A DNA stretch of 64,000 bases, taken from NCBI RefSeq assembly GCF_046736045.1, contig NZ_CP177134.1, positions 3,410,001-3,474,000 of the forward strand, written 5' to 3'. Below are positions 26,562 to 35,204 of the stretch, one piece after another. The position numbers and the translations under genes are program-made. The stretch's first letter is position 1; each line of letters begins with the position of its first letter. The notes under the pieces are model-generated. The model had not been told where the DNA came from, searched no databases, and worked only from the letters and a program-made list of their open reading frames with translations. Origin of the DNA: Leptospira_A sp046736045 (GTDB lineage Bacteria; Spirochaetota; Leptospiria; Leptospirales; Leptospiraceae).

Positions 26562-27071
26562 TTATTTAGTTTTCTTTTCTTTTTTTGGTTTTGCGTCTGC
26601 TTTTGCTTTCGGAGCAGCAGCTTTCGAGCGTTTTGCTACTCTTTCTTCTTTCAATTCGTCAGCAGTTTTACGTTCAACTAATTCTAAAATTGCCATTTCC
26701 GTATTGTCAGACTGACGATTCACAAGACGAACAATTCTAGTATATCCGCCCAAACGAGTTGCATAACGATTGGAAAGATCACCCAAAAGTTTTGTTACGA
26801 TCTCTTGGCTACCAAGATGGCTGTAGAGATAACGGGTATTATGCAGAATTTTTTCCGCTTTTTCTTTCTCATCAAGCGTTCCTAAGGCAGAATCCAAATT
26901 TCTTTTTGCACGAGAAATCATTCTCTCTGCATAAGAACGAGCAACTTTCAATTTTGCTACTGAGGACTCAATTCTCTCATAACGAAAGAGTGAGATTACC
27001 ATATTTTGGATCATTGCTTTTCTATGATCCGCTGATCTGTTTAATTGGCTTACTTTATTACGTTTTCTCAT
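26562..27071 (-). CDS. rplQ: 50S ribosomal protein L17
   Basis: A 169-residue L17 with the family start MRKRNKVSQLNRSADHRKAM. The conserved part ends near residue 125; the last 40 residues are a Lys/Ala-rich basic tail (RSKAAAPKAKADAKPKKEKK) not found in the usual 120-130-residue L17. Last gene of the cluster, one base after rpoA, followed by a strong terminator. Confidence 0.97.
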   Translation of the reverse strand: MRKRNKVSQLNRSADHRKAMIQNMVISLFRYERIESSVAKLKVARSYAERMISRAKRNLDSALGTLDEKEKAEKILHNTRYLYSHLGSQEIVTKLLGDLSNRYATRLGGYTRIVRLVNRQSDNTEMAILELVERKTADELKEERVAKRSKAAAPKAKADAKPKKEKKTK

Positions 27072-27072
27072 T

Positions 27073-28050
27073 TTAAAAATCTCTCATTCCGAAAGACAAA
27101 CCAAGCGATTGTAGTTTGATCTTTAATTCTTGCAAACTTTGTTCACTAAAATGTTTGGATTTTGTCATTTCTTCTTCGCTGCGTTTTACAAGTTCTCCGA
27201 TGAAATCAATTTCAAGGCTTCGTAAAACGTTTGTTGCGCGAACAGATAATTCCAATTCTTCTACATGTTTAGAAAGGGAAGCTTTTAATTTCTCGTCAGC
27301 TTCATCCAACTCTTCTTCTTCTTCCTCAATTTCTTCTTCGAAATTGATAAATACAGTCAGATGATCTTTTAAAATTTTCGCAGCCTGAGCCACCGCATCT
27401 TCAGGAGATACGGAACCGTCCGTCCAAACTTCTAAAGTTAATTTTTCATAATCGGATCTTTGAGCCACACGAGTCTCAGATACTTCGAAAAGTACTTTTT
27501 GAATCGGTGAAAAGATAGAATCGATCGGGATCGTTCCCAAAACTTCGATGTCTTTCTTTTTGTCCTCTGCAGGAACATACCCTCTTCCTCTTTGAATTTC
27601 CAAATCAAGGATTAGGTTTGCATCTTCATTTAAAGTAGCAATGTGAAGATCCGGGTTCATGATTTCTATAGAAGAATCAATCGCCAAATCTCCTGCACGG
27701 AAATAACCGGCACCTTTCAATTCAATATGAATGACTTTACTTGCTTCTTTATCTTCAGGCTCGTATTTAATACGAACTTGTTTTAGGTTGAGGATGATAC
27801 GAGTTACGTCTTCCGCAACTCCCTCAATATAAGCAAACTCATGTGTTACACCTTCGATGCGAATAGCAGAAATAGCTGCTCCTTCAATCGAAGACATAAG
27901 AGTTCTTCTTAAAGAATTCCCTATGGTTGTGCCGATTCCTCTTTCGAAAGGTTCGGCAACAAACTTACCATAATTAGGAGTATTCACATCAGTAGTGAAT
28001 TCGATTTTTTTCGGTCTTTTAAAACCTTTTAGTAAATTCTTTGGGGACAA
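27073..28050 (-). CDS. rpoA: RNA polymerase alpha subunit
   Basis: A 325-residue alpha subunit. The N-terminal dimerisation domain has the conserved EPFERGIGTTIGNSLRRTLMSS segment; the C-terminal domain (about 250-325) has the VRATNVLRSLEIDFIGELV helix-hairpin region. The linker between them is strikingly acidic (FEEEIEEEEEELDEADE, about 228-245). Located between rpsD and rplQ as in the alpha operon. Confidence 0.98.
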   Translation of the reverse strand: MSPKNLLKGFKRPKKIEFTTDVNTPNYGKFVAEPFERGIGTTIGNSLRRTLMSSIEGAAISAIRIEGVTHEFAYIEGVAEDVTRIILNLKQVRIKYEPEDKEASKVIHIELKGAGYFRAGDLAIDSSIEIMNPDLHIATLNEDANLILDLEIQRGRGYVPAEDKKKDIEVLGTIPIDSIFSPIQKVLFEVSETRVAQRSDYEKLTLEVWTDGSVSPEDAVAQAAKILKDHLTVFINFEEEIEEEEEELDEADEKLKASLSKHVEELELSVRATNVLRSLEIDFIGELVKRSEEEMTKSKHFSEQSLQELKIKLQSLGLSFGMRDF

Positions 28051-28081
28051 TGTCGTATCCTTCTTCTCTAGATTCGTTAGC

Positions 28082-28714
28082 TTACTTAGAGTACAACTCT
28101 ACGATTACCTGTTCTTTAACTGGGATATCGATATGATCTCTTGTTGGAAGAGATAAAATTTCCCCGGAGAACTGTGCGTAATCAACTGAAACCCAAGATG
28201 CAGTTCGGTTGATTGCTTGTGCCAATCTGATGTTTTCTTCAATGAAAGTTGATTTTTGAAATTTTTCGCGAATCTCAACTTTATCGCCAATATTCACTCT
28301 GTAAGAAGGGATATCTACGCGAATTCCATTTACCATAACATGTCTGTGAGCAACAAAGTTACGTGCTTGTCTTCTGGTTACCGCATAACCCATGCGATAT
28401 AGAACATTGTCCAATCTTCTTTCAAGGAATTGGAGTAAGTTTTCGCCGGGAATCCCCGCAGTATGAGAAGCTTCTTCGAAATAACGACGGAATTGTTTTT
28501 CTAAAACTCCATACGCTCTTTTTACTTTTTGTTTCTCACGAAGTTGCGCACCGTATTCAGTTATCTTTCCTTTTTTCTTAGGAGGTAAACCCGGTGGGTA
28601 TTTTCTTTTTTCTAATGATGATTTCTCTTTGTGAAGAGTATGACTGTTCTTAAGAAAGAGGTTTAAACCCTCTCTTCTCATTAACTTTACTACTGGTCCT
28701 CTATAACGTGCCAT
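28082..28714 (-). CDS. rpsD: 30S ribosomal protein S4
   Basis: A 210-residue S4 with N-terminal MARYRGPVVKLMRREG, the S4 RNA-binding domain in the middle (RRLDNVLYRMGYAVTRRQARNFVAHRHV) and the C-terminal VKEQVIVELYSK. It lacks the Cys zinc knuckle near the N-terminus. In many bacteria S4 regulates the alpha operon by binding rpsM mRNA; no such structure was identified here. Confidence 0.98.
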   Translation of the reverse strand: MARYRGPVVKLMRREGLNLFLKNSHTLHKEKSSLEKRKYPPGLPPKKKGKITEYGAQLREKQKVKRAYGVLEKQFRRYFEEASHTAGIPGENLLQFLERRLDNVLYRMGYAVTRRQARNFVAHRHVMVNGIRVDIPSYRVNIGDKVEIREKFQKSTFIEENIRLAQAINRTASWVSVDYAQFSGEILSLPTRDHIDIPVKEQVIVELYSK

Positions 28715-28733
28715 ATGTTTTCCTTATCCCCTA

Positions 28734-29147
28734 CTAAACTCTTCTTCTCTTACGTGGACGGCATCCATTGTGTGGAAGAGGGGTAACATCTTTTATCAAT
28801 TTAATGAGTAGTCCCTTTGTAGTAAGGGAACGAATCGCAGATTCTCTTCCGATACCGGGACCCGAAACCATAACGTCAACTTCGGAAAGTCCGGCAGCTT
28901 CAATTGCTTTTTCTGCCGCACTTGTTGCAGCAATTTGTGCCGCATAAGGGGTGGATTTTTTAGAACCACGGAATCCCATCATTCCAGAAGAAGACCAGGA
29001 GAGAACATTCCCCGCCATATCCGTAATAGATACGATGGTATTGTTAAAGGAAGCTTGAATATAAACCTTTCCTCGCGGAACGTTTTTCTTTTCCTTTTTT
29101 TTAACTTTCTTGGTATCTTTTTTGCCTTTTGCTTCTTTCTCAGCCAT
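28734..29147 (-). CDS. rpsK: 30S ribosomal protein S11
   Basis: A 137-residue S11 with ASFNNTIVSITD, SGMMGFRGSKKSTPYAAQ and the C-terminal PHNGCRPRKRRRV. The first 25 residues form a Lys/Glu-rich lead (KEAKGKKDTKKVKKKEKK), a basic extension relative to short S11 forms. Lies 11 bases after rpsM. Confidence 0.98.
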   Translation of the reverse strand: MAEKEAKGKKDTKKVKKKEKKNVPRGKVYIQASFNNTIVSITDMAGNVLSWSSSGMMGFRGSKKSTPYAAQIAATSAAEKAIEAAGLSEVDVMVSGPGIGRESAIRSLTTKGLLIKLIKDVTPLPHNGCRPRKRRRV

Positions 29148-29158
29148 GAATGATTCCT

Positions 29159-29539
29159 CTATTTACCTGGGGCTTTTTTCTTATTCGCAACTGTCTTTTT
29201 AATACCTTTTCTGGTACGAGCATTGGTGCGAGTTCTTTGCCCATTGACAGGAAGTCCTCTTCTATGACGAAGACCTCTATAACAACCAACATCCATCAAT
29301 CGCTTGATGTTTAGGTTTACTTCTGAACGAAGATCCCCTTCTACTTGGTATCCTTCTTCAATAACCCGACGGATCGCGGCTTCATGTTCATCCGTTAGAT
29401 CTTTTACTCTAATGCTTTCATCGATCCCTGCTTTTTTAAGGATCTCTTGAGAAGACGTTCTACCTATGCCGAAGACATAAGTCAGACCGATCACAATTCT
29501 TTTGTTCGATGGTAAATCAACACCGGAGATACGTGCCAT
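29159..29539 (-). CDS. rpsM: 30S ribosomal protein S13
   Basis: A 126-residue S13, start MARISGVDLPSNKRIVIGLTYVFGIG, with the helix-two-turn-helix region and the C-terminal GLRHRRGLPVNGQRTRTNARTRKG tail that contacts tRNA. Five bases after rpmJ. Confidence 0.98.
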   Translation of the reverse strand: MARISGVDLPSNKRIVIGLTYVFGIGRTSSQEILKKAGIDESIRVKDLTDEHEAAIRRVIEEGYQVEGDLRSEVNLNIKRLMDVGCYRGLRHRRGLPVNGQRTRTNARTRKGIKKTVANKKKAPGK

Positions 29540-29544
29540 ATATT

Positions 29545-29658
29545 TTATCGTTGCCTTTGTTTGTGTTTAGGGTTTGTGCAGATCACTCGGATCACACCTT
29601 TTCTGCGAATGACTTTGCACTCAGGACAGATTTTTTTAACTGATGCTCTAACTTTCAT
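29545..29658 (-). CDS. rpmJ: 50S ribosomal protein L36, zinc-binding form
   Basis: A 37-residue L36 read directly on the minus strand, beginning MKVRASVKKICPECKVIRRK and ending HKQRQR. The CxxC and later C and H residues give the zinc-ribbon form. The ATG at 29658 and stop at 29545-29547 fit exactly between infA and rpsM. Confidence 0.97.
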   Translation of the reverse strand: MKVRASVKKICPECKVIRRKGVIRVICTNPKHKQRQR

Positions 29659-29666
29659 TTTCTTTC

Positions 29667-29885
29667 CTATTTCTTTCTGTAGGTAATTCGGCCTTTGGTT
29701 AAATCATACGGAGAAAGTTCCACTGTAACTTTATCACCTGGAAGAATCCGGATATAGTGCATTCTCATCTTACCAGAGATATGCGCTAATACCTTGTGAC
29801 CATTTTCCAACTCTACACGAAACATAGCGTTCGGTAGTGGTTCCAAAACGGTTCCATCAATGGTTATTGCTTCTTCCTTTGCCAG
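29667..29885 (-). CDS. infA: translation initiation factor IF-1 with CTG start codon
   Basis: A 72-residue IF-1 that binds the ribosomal A site during initiation. The frame gives AKEEAITIDGTVLEPLPN, then MFRVELENGHKVLAHISGKM and a TYRKK C-terminus, the normal IF-1 with an S1/OB fold. No ATG, GTG or TTG is in frame before the conserved Ala-Lys-Glu-Glu; the codon in the Met position is CTG at 29885. An AGGAGA overlapping the adk stop codon ends 6 bases before it, which fits initiation at CTG. The first in-frame ATG is at codon 21 and would remove the first beta-strands. Confidence 0.9.
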   Translation of the reverse strand: MAKEEAITIDGTVLEPLPNAMFRVELENGHKVLAHISGKMRMHYIRILPGDKVTVELSPYDLTKGRITYRKK

Positions 29886-29895
29886 GGTGATTCTC

Positions 29896-30459
29896 CTATT
29901 GAATCGATTTTAAAATAGAATCGGTGATTTGTTCCATACTTCCCAAGCCATTGATCTGCCGAAGGATACCTGTTCCCTTGTAAAAATCGATCAGGGGCAG
30001 AGTCTTTGTGTTGTAAGTATGCAGACGGTTTTTGATGGTCTCTTCGTTGTCATCCGAGCGCCCTTCTTTGATCGCTCTACCTAGCAACCGTTTCACCAAT
30101 TCTTCATCGGGAACGTCTAGGTTGACAACGGAGTCGAGCTCCATATGAAGCTCTTTGAGGATTTCCGAGAGAGCCTTTGCTTGCTCCACCGTCCTAGGAA
30201 ATCCATCCAGTATGAATCCATTCGCACAATCGGACTCGACTAAACGATCCCGAATAATACCTATAACGACAGCATCCGGAACGAGGTCTCCCGCGTCCAT
30301 ATATTTTTTTGCTTCAACACCCATAGCAGTGCCATTTTTTACAGCACTTCTGAGAATATCACCAGTAGAGATTTGAGGAATTTTAAACTTTTCTTTAACG
30401 ATATCAGCTTGGGTCCCTTTTCCAGCGCCTGGAGGTCCCATAAAGATGAGTCTCTTCAT
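29896..30459 (-). CDS. adk: adenylate kinase
   Basis: A 187-residue short-form adenylate kinase (no zinc lid) interconverting ATP, AMP and ADP. P-loop GPPGAGKGT (8-16), AMP-binding segment with STGDILRSA, and GFPRTVEQA. Between secY and infA as in many spc operons. Confidence 0.98.
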   Translation of the reverse strand: MKRLIFMGPPGAGKGTQADIVKEKFKIPQISTGDILRSAVKNGTAMGVEAKKYMDAGDLVPDAVVIGIIRDRLVESDCANGFILDGFPRTVEQAKALSEILKELHMELDSVVNLDVPDEELVKRLLGRAIKEGRSDDNEETIKNRLHTYNTKTLPLIDFYKGTGILRQINGLGSMEQITDSILKSIQ

Positions 30460-30461
30460 TA

Positions 30462-31841
30462 CTATGCCCTACCCTTAATCTTGGTCTTCTTCATAAATCC
30501 TTCGTAATTTCTCATAAGTAGTTGGGCTTCGATTTGTTTTAATGTTTCCAAAGCAACACCCACCATAATGAGAAGAGAAGTTCCCCCAAAAGTATAAACA
30601 AGAGTTCCCCCACCCGTATTAGAACCTAGGTTGAGGAATTTGATAATCAAATAGGGAGCAAGAGCAAGACCCGCGAGGAATAACGCGCCGGGTAGAGTGA
30701 TTCGATTTAATATCTTCTCAATCATTTCTTTTGTTTGTGAACCCGGACGAACTCCAGGGATAAACCCGCCGTATTTCTTAAGGTTATCAGCTAACTCTTG
30801 TGGGTTGAACTGAATCGCAGTGTAGAAATATGCAAAGAAAATAATAAGAGATGTATAAATGACAAAGTAAAATAGAGCATGATACCAGATTTGAGAAAAC
30901 GGATTGAAATAATCCATAATCACAGCCCAGCCAGCCCACTGACCGCCCTTAGACGATAACCATTGAATGATGGTTTGAGGAAATAAAATCAAAGAAGATG
31001 CAAAAATGATCGGCATCACGTTCGCGCTATTTACTTTGAAAGGGATGGATTGGCTACGCGCCTGAACCATCTTTCTACCCACCATTTGTTTTCCATAGTT
31101 CAATGGAACGCGTCTTACACCTTGCGTTAGGATTACAGTAAGAGCGATGAGTAAGATAAAAATAATCAATAAAATCAAGACGGAAAGTGCATCCGAAGTA
31201 TCGGAAGTAAACATGGAGATAAGCGCTTCCGGCATTCTTCCTATGATACCTGCAAAAATGATAAGGGAAATTCCGTTACCAATACCACGTTCCGTAATTT
31301 GTTCTCCCAACCAGATCAACAATACGGTTCCGGTTGTAATGGAAAGCATTGCCAAAGGTAGAAAGTATGCTTCGACAGATGGATTGATAAGGCCAGGGTA
31401 TTTTGCAGGAGAATTTCCGGATCCGGTAGACCAGGAATTTGCAAGTTGAATCACGGCAAGTGATTGAACCGCACAAAGAATCAAAGTTCCGTATTTAGTA
31501 TACTGTTGGATTTTCTTTCTTCCTTCTTCCCCTTCCTTTTGCATCTTTTGCAAAGAAGGAATGAGAACCATCACGAGTTGCATGATGATGGAAGAAGAAA
31601 TATAAGGCATAATCCCTAGGGCGAAAATAGAAAATTTAAGAAGAGCACCACCAGCAAACAAATCCACCATTCCAAGAAAACCTTCGCTTGGATCTGCCGT
31701 AATTCCTGTAACGATCAAACTATTGATTCCAGGAATGGAAACATGAGTTCCCATCCTGAAAAGTAGTAACATACCGATTGTAAAAAAAATCTTGGAGCGT
31801 AGTTCAGGAATTCTAAAGATGTTTGCTATTGTTTGAAACAT
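30462..31841 (-). CDS. secY: Sec translocon channel subunit SecY
   Basis: A 459-residue protein with ten membrane helices, the pore of the Sec translocon with SecE and SecG. Family signatures: GINSLIVTGI near the plug region, YGTLILCAVQSLAVI, WLGEQITERGIGNGISLIIFAGI, and the cytoplasmic loops around RRVPLNYGKQMVGRK and GGFIPGVRPGSQT. secE lies in the same cluster. Confidence 0.98.
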   Translation of the reverse strand: MFQTIANIFRIPELRSKIFFTIGMLLLFRMGTHVSIPGINSLIVTGITADPSEGFLGMVDLFAGGALLKFSIFALGIMPYISSSIIMQLVMVLIPSLQKMQKEGEEGRKKIQQYTKYGTLILCAVQSLAVIQLANSWSTGSGNSPAKYPGLINPSVEAYFLPLAMLSITTGTVLLIWLGEQITERGIGNGISLIIFAGIIGRMPEALISMFTSDTSDALSVLILLIIFILLIALTVILTQGVRRVPLNYGKQMVGRKMVQARSQSIPFKVNSANVMPIIFASSLILFPQTIIQWLSSKGGQWAGWAVIMDYFNPFSQIWYHALFYFVIYTSLIIFFAYFYTAIQFNPQELADNLKKYGGFIPGVRPGSQTKEMIEKILNRITLPGALFLAGLALAPYLIIKFLNLGSNTGGGTLVYTFGGTSLLIMVGVALETLKQIEAQLLMRNYEGFMKKTKIKGRA

Positions 31842-31847
31842 TGGTTA

Positions 31848-32387
31848 TTATGCTTTTTTCTTCTCTTCTTTTTTCTTTTCACGAATTACGATTTTTCCAC
31901 CCGCTTTTTCAATCTTTGCTTTCGCAGATTCTGAAAAACCGTCAGCAGTAATCGTAATCGCCGTAGTGATTTCCCCTGTTCCCAATACTTTGATCAGATC
32001 AGTTTCGCTCTTAATCAAATTTTTGGCTTTTAGAACAGAAGGAGTCACTTCACCTGAAACACCTGCTTTAGTAAGAGCAAGTAGGTTTACCGGTTGAAAT
32101 TCTTCTTTAAAAATATTTGTAAATCCGCGTTTCGGCAAACGTTTGTGAAGTGGCATCTGACCACCCTCAAACCCTCGTTTCATGGAGGATGCACGAGCTC
32201 TTTGTCCTTTCGAACCCCGAGCAGATGTTTTACCAAGCCCGGATCCGGGGCCTTGACCTACTCTTTTTTTAGAGGTCTTAGCACCTTTTGGGATTGGAAT
32301 TAGGTTTTTATTTCCTAAAGAAGTGGATTTTTTGGCTCTTTTTTTGCCAAATCCTCTTCCTTGTTCAATTTTTTCTGTTTGAGCCAT
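31848..32387 (-). CDS. rplO: 50S ribosomal protein L15
   Basis: A 179-residue L15, longer than the usual 145 because of an N-terminal lead (about 28 residues, GRGFGKKRAKKSTSLG) and a C-terminal Lys/Glu run. The conserved part has GQGPGSGLGKTSARGSKGQ and FEGGQMPLHKRLPKRGF. Five bases before rpmD and next to secY as usual. Confidence 0.97.
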   Translation of the reverse strand: MAQTEKIEQGRGFGKKRAKKSTSLGNKNLIPIPKGAKTSKKRVGQGPGSGLGKTSARGSKGQRARASSMKRGFEGGQMPLHKRLPKRGFTNIFKEEFQPVNLLALTKAGVSGEVTPSVLKAKNLIKSETDLIKVLGTGEITTAITITADGFSESAKAKIEKAGGKIVIREKKKEEKKKA

Positions 32388-32391
32388 TCAA

Positions 32392-32571
32392 TTATACCTT
32401 ATCAACTTTCAGTAGATAGCCTACCTGACGAAGCATTCCTTTCAATTGAGGAGTTACTTTATGCTTTCTTGTTTGGCCTTTTTTCTTAAGACCGAGAGCA
32501 ATCAAAGTTTTTTTGTGCATCGGAATGATACCGATAGAACTTTTTTCTTGGGTTACCAATACTTCTTCCAT
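32392..32571 (-). CDS. rpmD: 50S ribosomal protein L30
   Basis: A 59-residue L30 read directly: MEEVLVTQEKSSIGIIPMHK at the start, then LIALGLKKKGQTRKHKVTP and RQVGYLLKVDKV at the end, matching the L30 fold. ATG at 32571, stop at 32392-32394, lying between rpsE and rplO as in other spc operons. Confidence 0.96.
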   Translation of the reverse strand: MEEVLVTQEKSSIGIIPMHKKTLIALGLKKKGQTRKHKVTPQLKGMLRQVGYLLKVDKV

Positions 32572-32584
32572 ATCAATCTTCCTT

Positions 32585-33091
32585 TTATAGATCTTGACCG
32601 AACAAGTGTTTTAGACTCACACCACGGCGTTTTACTGCCATAGAAGGAGTTTCCAATTGTTGGAGAGCATCCATAGTCGCTTTAACAATGTTCATCGGAT
32701 TGGAGGATCCCCAGGATTTAGTAAGAACATCTTGGATTCCCGCTCTTTCCAATACGGAACGAACAGAAGCTCCCGCGATGATCCCGGTTCCCGGAGTCGC
32801 CGGTTTCAAAATCACTCTTGCTGATTTGAAACTACCGATCGCGTCGTGCGGAACCGTATGCCCAATGTAATGAATTGATTTTAAATTCTTTTTTGCTGAT
32901 TCAATGGATTTGCGGATCGCATCCGGAACTTCATTTGCTTTTCCGAATCCGATTCCCACTTTTCCTTTGGAATCCCCTACTACAGAAAGTGCGTTGAAGG
33001 AGAAACGACGTCCCCCTTTCACAACTTTTGCAACGCGGTCGATCTTTACTACTTTCTCGGTAAATTCTTTTGTTTCTTCTTCTAGGATCAT
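32585..33091 (-). CDS. rpsE: 30S ribosomal protein S5
   Basis: A 168-residue S5 from the ATG at 33091 (MILEEETKEFTEKVVKIDRV). The double-stranded RNA-binding half has VKGGRRFSFNALSVVGDSKG and the second domain has the GTGIIAGASVRSVLERAG segment. The frame is open 19 codons further upstream, but that part overlaps rplR; the chosen ATG begins one base before the rplR stop. Confidence 0.97.
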   Translation of the reverse strand: MILEEETKEFTEKVVKIDRVAKVVKGGRRFSFNALSVVGDSKGKVGIGFGKANEVPDAIRKSIESAKKNLKSIHYIGHTVPHDAIGSFKSARVILKPATPGTGIIAGASVRSVLERAGIQDVLTKSWGSSNPMNIVKATMDALQQLETPSMAVKRRGVSLKHLFGQDL

Positions 33092-33092
33092 A

Positions 33093-33461
33093 TTAGAACT
33101 CCAAACCACCTTCACGAGCGGAATCTGCGAAGGCAGCGATACGACCATGGTAAACCATACCGGAACGATCCAAAACTACCTGAGAAACTCCGGCGGTTTT
33201 AGCTTTTTCTGCGATCAATTTTCCTAATTGCACGGCTGCTGCTTTGCTCTTTTTAGAATTTTCATGTTTCGGAAAATCCTTACTTTGTGTAGTAACAAAA
33301 GCAACTGTAACACCTTTGGTGTCATCAATCACTTGAGCAGTCAGATAACGATTGGATTTATTAAAAACCAAACGTGGACGACCAGAGTTAGCTTGTAATT
33401 TATAACGTACTCTTTCTGCCCGTCTTTCTCTTTTAATGTATTTTGCTGTCTTGTTAATCAT
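33093..33461 (-). CDS. rplR: 50S ribosomal protein L18
   Basis: A 122-residue L18, the 5S rRNA-binding protein, with the basic N-terminus KYIKRERRAERVRYKL, RPRLVFNKSNRYLTAQVIDD and the C-terminal FDRSGMVYHGRI-type block (LDRSGMVYHGRIAAFADSAR). Normal size and position. Confidence 0.98.
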   Translation of the reverse strand: MINKTAKYIKRERRAERVRYKLQANSGRPRLVFNKSNRYLTAQVIDDTKGVTVAFVTTQSKDFPKHENSKKSKAAAVQLGKLIAEKAKTAGVSQVVLDRSGMVYHGRIAAFADSAREGGLEF

Positions 33462-33470
33462 AACGACTTA

Positions 33471-34010
33471 CTACTTCTTACCAGTTTTTCCAGCTTTTCT
33501 ACGGATGTATTCGTTGCTGTATTTTACACCTTTACCTTTGTAAGGTTCAGGTGGTCTTTTAGAGCGAATATCAGCGGCTACTTGACCCACTAATTGGCGA
33601 TCAATTCCTGAAATTTTAATTTTCAACTGATCGGCTACATCGATTTTGATACCTTCGGGTTCAGGGAAAACCACTTCATGGGAATAACCTAAACTCATCA
33701 CTAAGTCTTTACCTTTCTTCTGAGCTCGGTAACCGACACCTGTGATTTCAAGGTTCTTTTCCCAACCGGTGGTTACACCTTTCACGTTATTCATTGCTAA
33801 GGATCTTACGAGCCCGTGCAATGATACGATCTTTTGGTCTTCACTTGTTCTAGTAAAAACCAATTCCCCATTTTCCACTTTCGCTACTACGCCTTCATAG
33901 ATAGGTGATTTTAATTCACCTAACGGGCCTTTCACGGTAATGAAATTTGCTTCTGTTTTTACTTCTACCTTTGCAGGCAATTTAATAATACTTTTACCAA
34001 CTCGAGACAT
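33471..34010 (-). CDS. rplF: 50S ribosomal protein L6
   Basis: A 179-residue L6 from the ATG at 34010 (MSRVGKSIIKLPAKVEV). The duplicated alpha/beta domains and the C-terminal signature RPPEPYKGKGVKY are present. A TTG three codons upstream is in frame but unlikely to be the start. Confidence 0.97.
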   Translation of the reverse strand: MSRVGKSIIKLPAKVEVKTEANFITVKGPLGELKSPIYEGVVAKVENGELVFTRTSEDQKIVSLHGLVRSLAMNNVKGVTTGWEKNLEITGVGYRAQKKGKDLVMSLGYSHEVVFPEPEGIKIDVADQLKIKISGIDRQLVGQVAADIRSKRPPEPYKGKGVKYSNEYIRRKAGKTGKK

Positions 34011-34033
34011 GATGATCAATATCCTTTCTAAGG

Positions 34034-34432
34034 TTAGAATACCTTACAAAGAACTTCTCCTCCTACTCTGAGTTTGCGCGCACGTTTCCCAGTCATCACC
34101 CCTTTCGAAGTGGAGAGGATGAGAGTTCCGATGTTATTTTTGAACGGACGTATCTCTTCCGATTGAATGTAAACTCTTCTACCAGGAGTAGAAACTCTTT
34201 CAATCATACGAATGACAGGTCTTTTGTCCGGATCATATTTCAATTTCACTTGAAAATCATCAAAACTACCGTTCTTTACTGTTTGAATCTCATCAACGAA
34301 ACCTTCTTCTTTGAGAAGTTCTAGGATGGATTTCTTAATTTTACTTCCCGGAATCACACACAACTCGTGTTTCGCTTGTTGTGCGTTTCTGATGCGGGTT
34401 AGCATATCTGCTATAGGATCTGAAAGACTCAT
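34034..34432 (-). CDS. rpsH: 30S ribosomal protein S8
   Basis: A 132-residue S8 with MSLSDPIADMLTRIRNAQ at the start and the C-terminal ILSTSKGVMTGKRARKLRVGG block that binds 16S rRNA helix 21. Regular size, between rpsN and rplF. In E. coli S8 represses the spc operon by binding near rplE; not tested here. Confidence 0.98.
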   Translation of the reverse strand: MSLSDPIADMLTRIRNAQQAKHELCVIPGSKIKKSILELLKEEGFVDEIQTVKNGSFDDFQVKLKYDPDKRPVIRMIERVSTPGRRVYIQSEEIRPFKNNIGTLILSTSKGVMTGKRARKLRVGGEVLCKVF

Positions 34433-34454
34433 TTATAATAACCTTTCCTATATT

Positions 34455-34640
34455 CTACCAGGAGGATTTTTTCACGCCAGGGATTTGAGCTTTACTAGCC
34501 AAATCACGGAAGCATAGACGACACATATCAAAGCGGCGCAAATATGCGCGCGAACGACCGCAAAGAGGGCAACGATTATACTCTCTCACTTTGAATTTTT
34601 GCTTTTTGGCGTGGCGTTCCATCATCGATTTTTTCGCCAT
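34455..34640 (-). CDS. rpsN: 30S ribosomal protein S14, zinc-binding type
   Basis: A 61-residue type Z S14: MAKKSMMERHAKKQKF then CPLCGRSRAYLRRFDMCRLC, giving the CxxC-x(12)-CxxC zinc site. The frame is open upstream, but the ATG at 34640 is the family start and lies 10 bases after rplE. The short zinc-containing form has no separate long S14 here. Confidence 0.97.
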   Translation of the reverse strand: MAKKSMMERHAKKQKFKVREYNRCPLCGRSRAYLRRFDMCRLCFRDLASKAQIPGVKKSSW

Positions 34641-34650
34641 AATATGCCTC

Positions 34651-35202
34651 CTACTTACTTGCCGATCGGTAAGGCATACCGAAGGCGTGAAATAATTCGT
34701 ACGCTTCTTTGTCTTCTTCAGTGTTCGTGACAAAGGTGATATTGATTCCGTAGATCGTATTGATTTTATCAAAATGGATCTCAGGGAAAATGATTTGTTC
34801 TTTTACGGATAAGTTGTAATTTCCACGTCCGTCGAATCCTTTTGGATTCACTCCGCGAAAGTCACGAACCCTTGGAAGAGCTACGTTGATGAATCGGTCT
34901 AAGAATTCATACATATAGTTTCCGCGAAGAGTTACTTTACAACCGAGAACCATACCCTCTCTCACTTTAAAACCAGCGATTGATTTTTTAGCGAAAGTTT
35001 TAACCGGTTTTTGACCAGTAATCTGACCAATCTCCACCAGGCATGCTTCCATTGCTTTCGGATTGGTGTGAGCTTCGCCCATACCAACATTGATTACAAT
35101 TTTTTCTAATCTAGGAACTCGCATTACACTTTCAAAGCCAAGTTGCTTTTGAAGGTTCGGGCGAATGTCCTTTTCGTATCTTTGTTTAAGCCTAGGTATC
35201 AT
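34651..35202 (-). CDS. rplE: 50S ribosomal protein L5
   Basis: A 183-residue L5, 5S rRNA-binding protein. Signature segments: VMRVPRLEKIVINVGMGEA, RGNYMYEFLDRFINVALPRVRDFRG and IFPEIHFDKINTIYG. Immediately follows rplX. Confidence 0.98.
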   Translation of the reverse strand: MIPRLKQRYEKDIRPNLQKQLGFESVMRVPRLEKIVINVGMGEAHTNPKAMEACLVEIGQITGQKPVKTFAKKSIAGFKVREGMVLGCKVTLRGNYMYEFLDRFINVALPRVRDFRGVNPKGFDGRGNYNLSVKEQIIFPEIHFDKINTIYGINITFVTNTEEDKEAYELFHAFGMPYRSASK

Positions 35203-35204
35203 AA

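Noticed and set aside
27116..27364. Plus-strand serine-rich ORF inside rpoA
   Set aside because: Antisense shadow of the acidic linker of RpoA, no start context or family.
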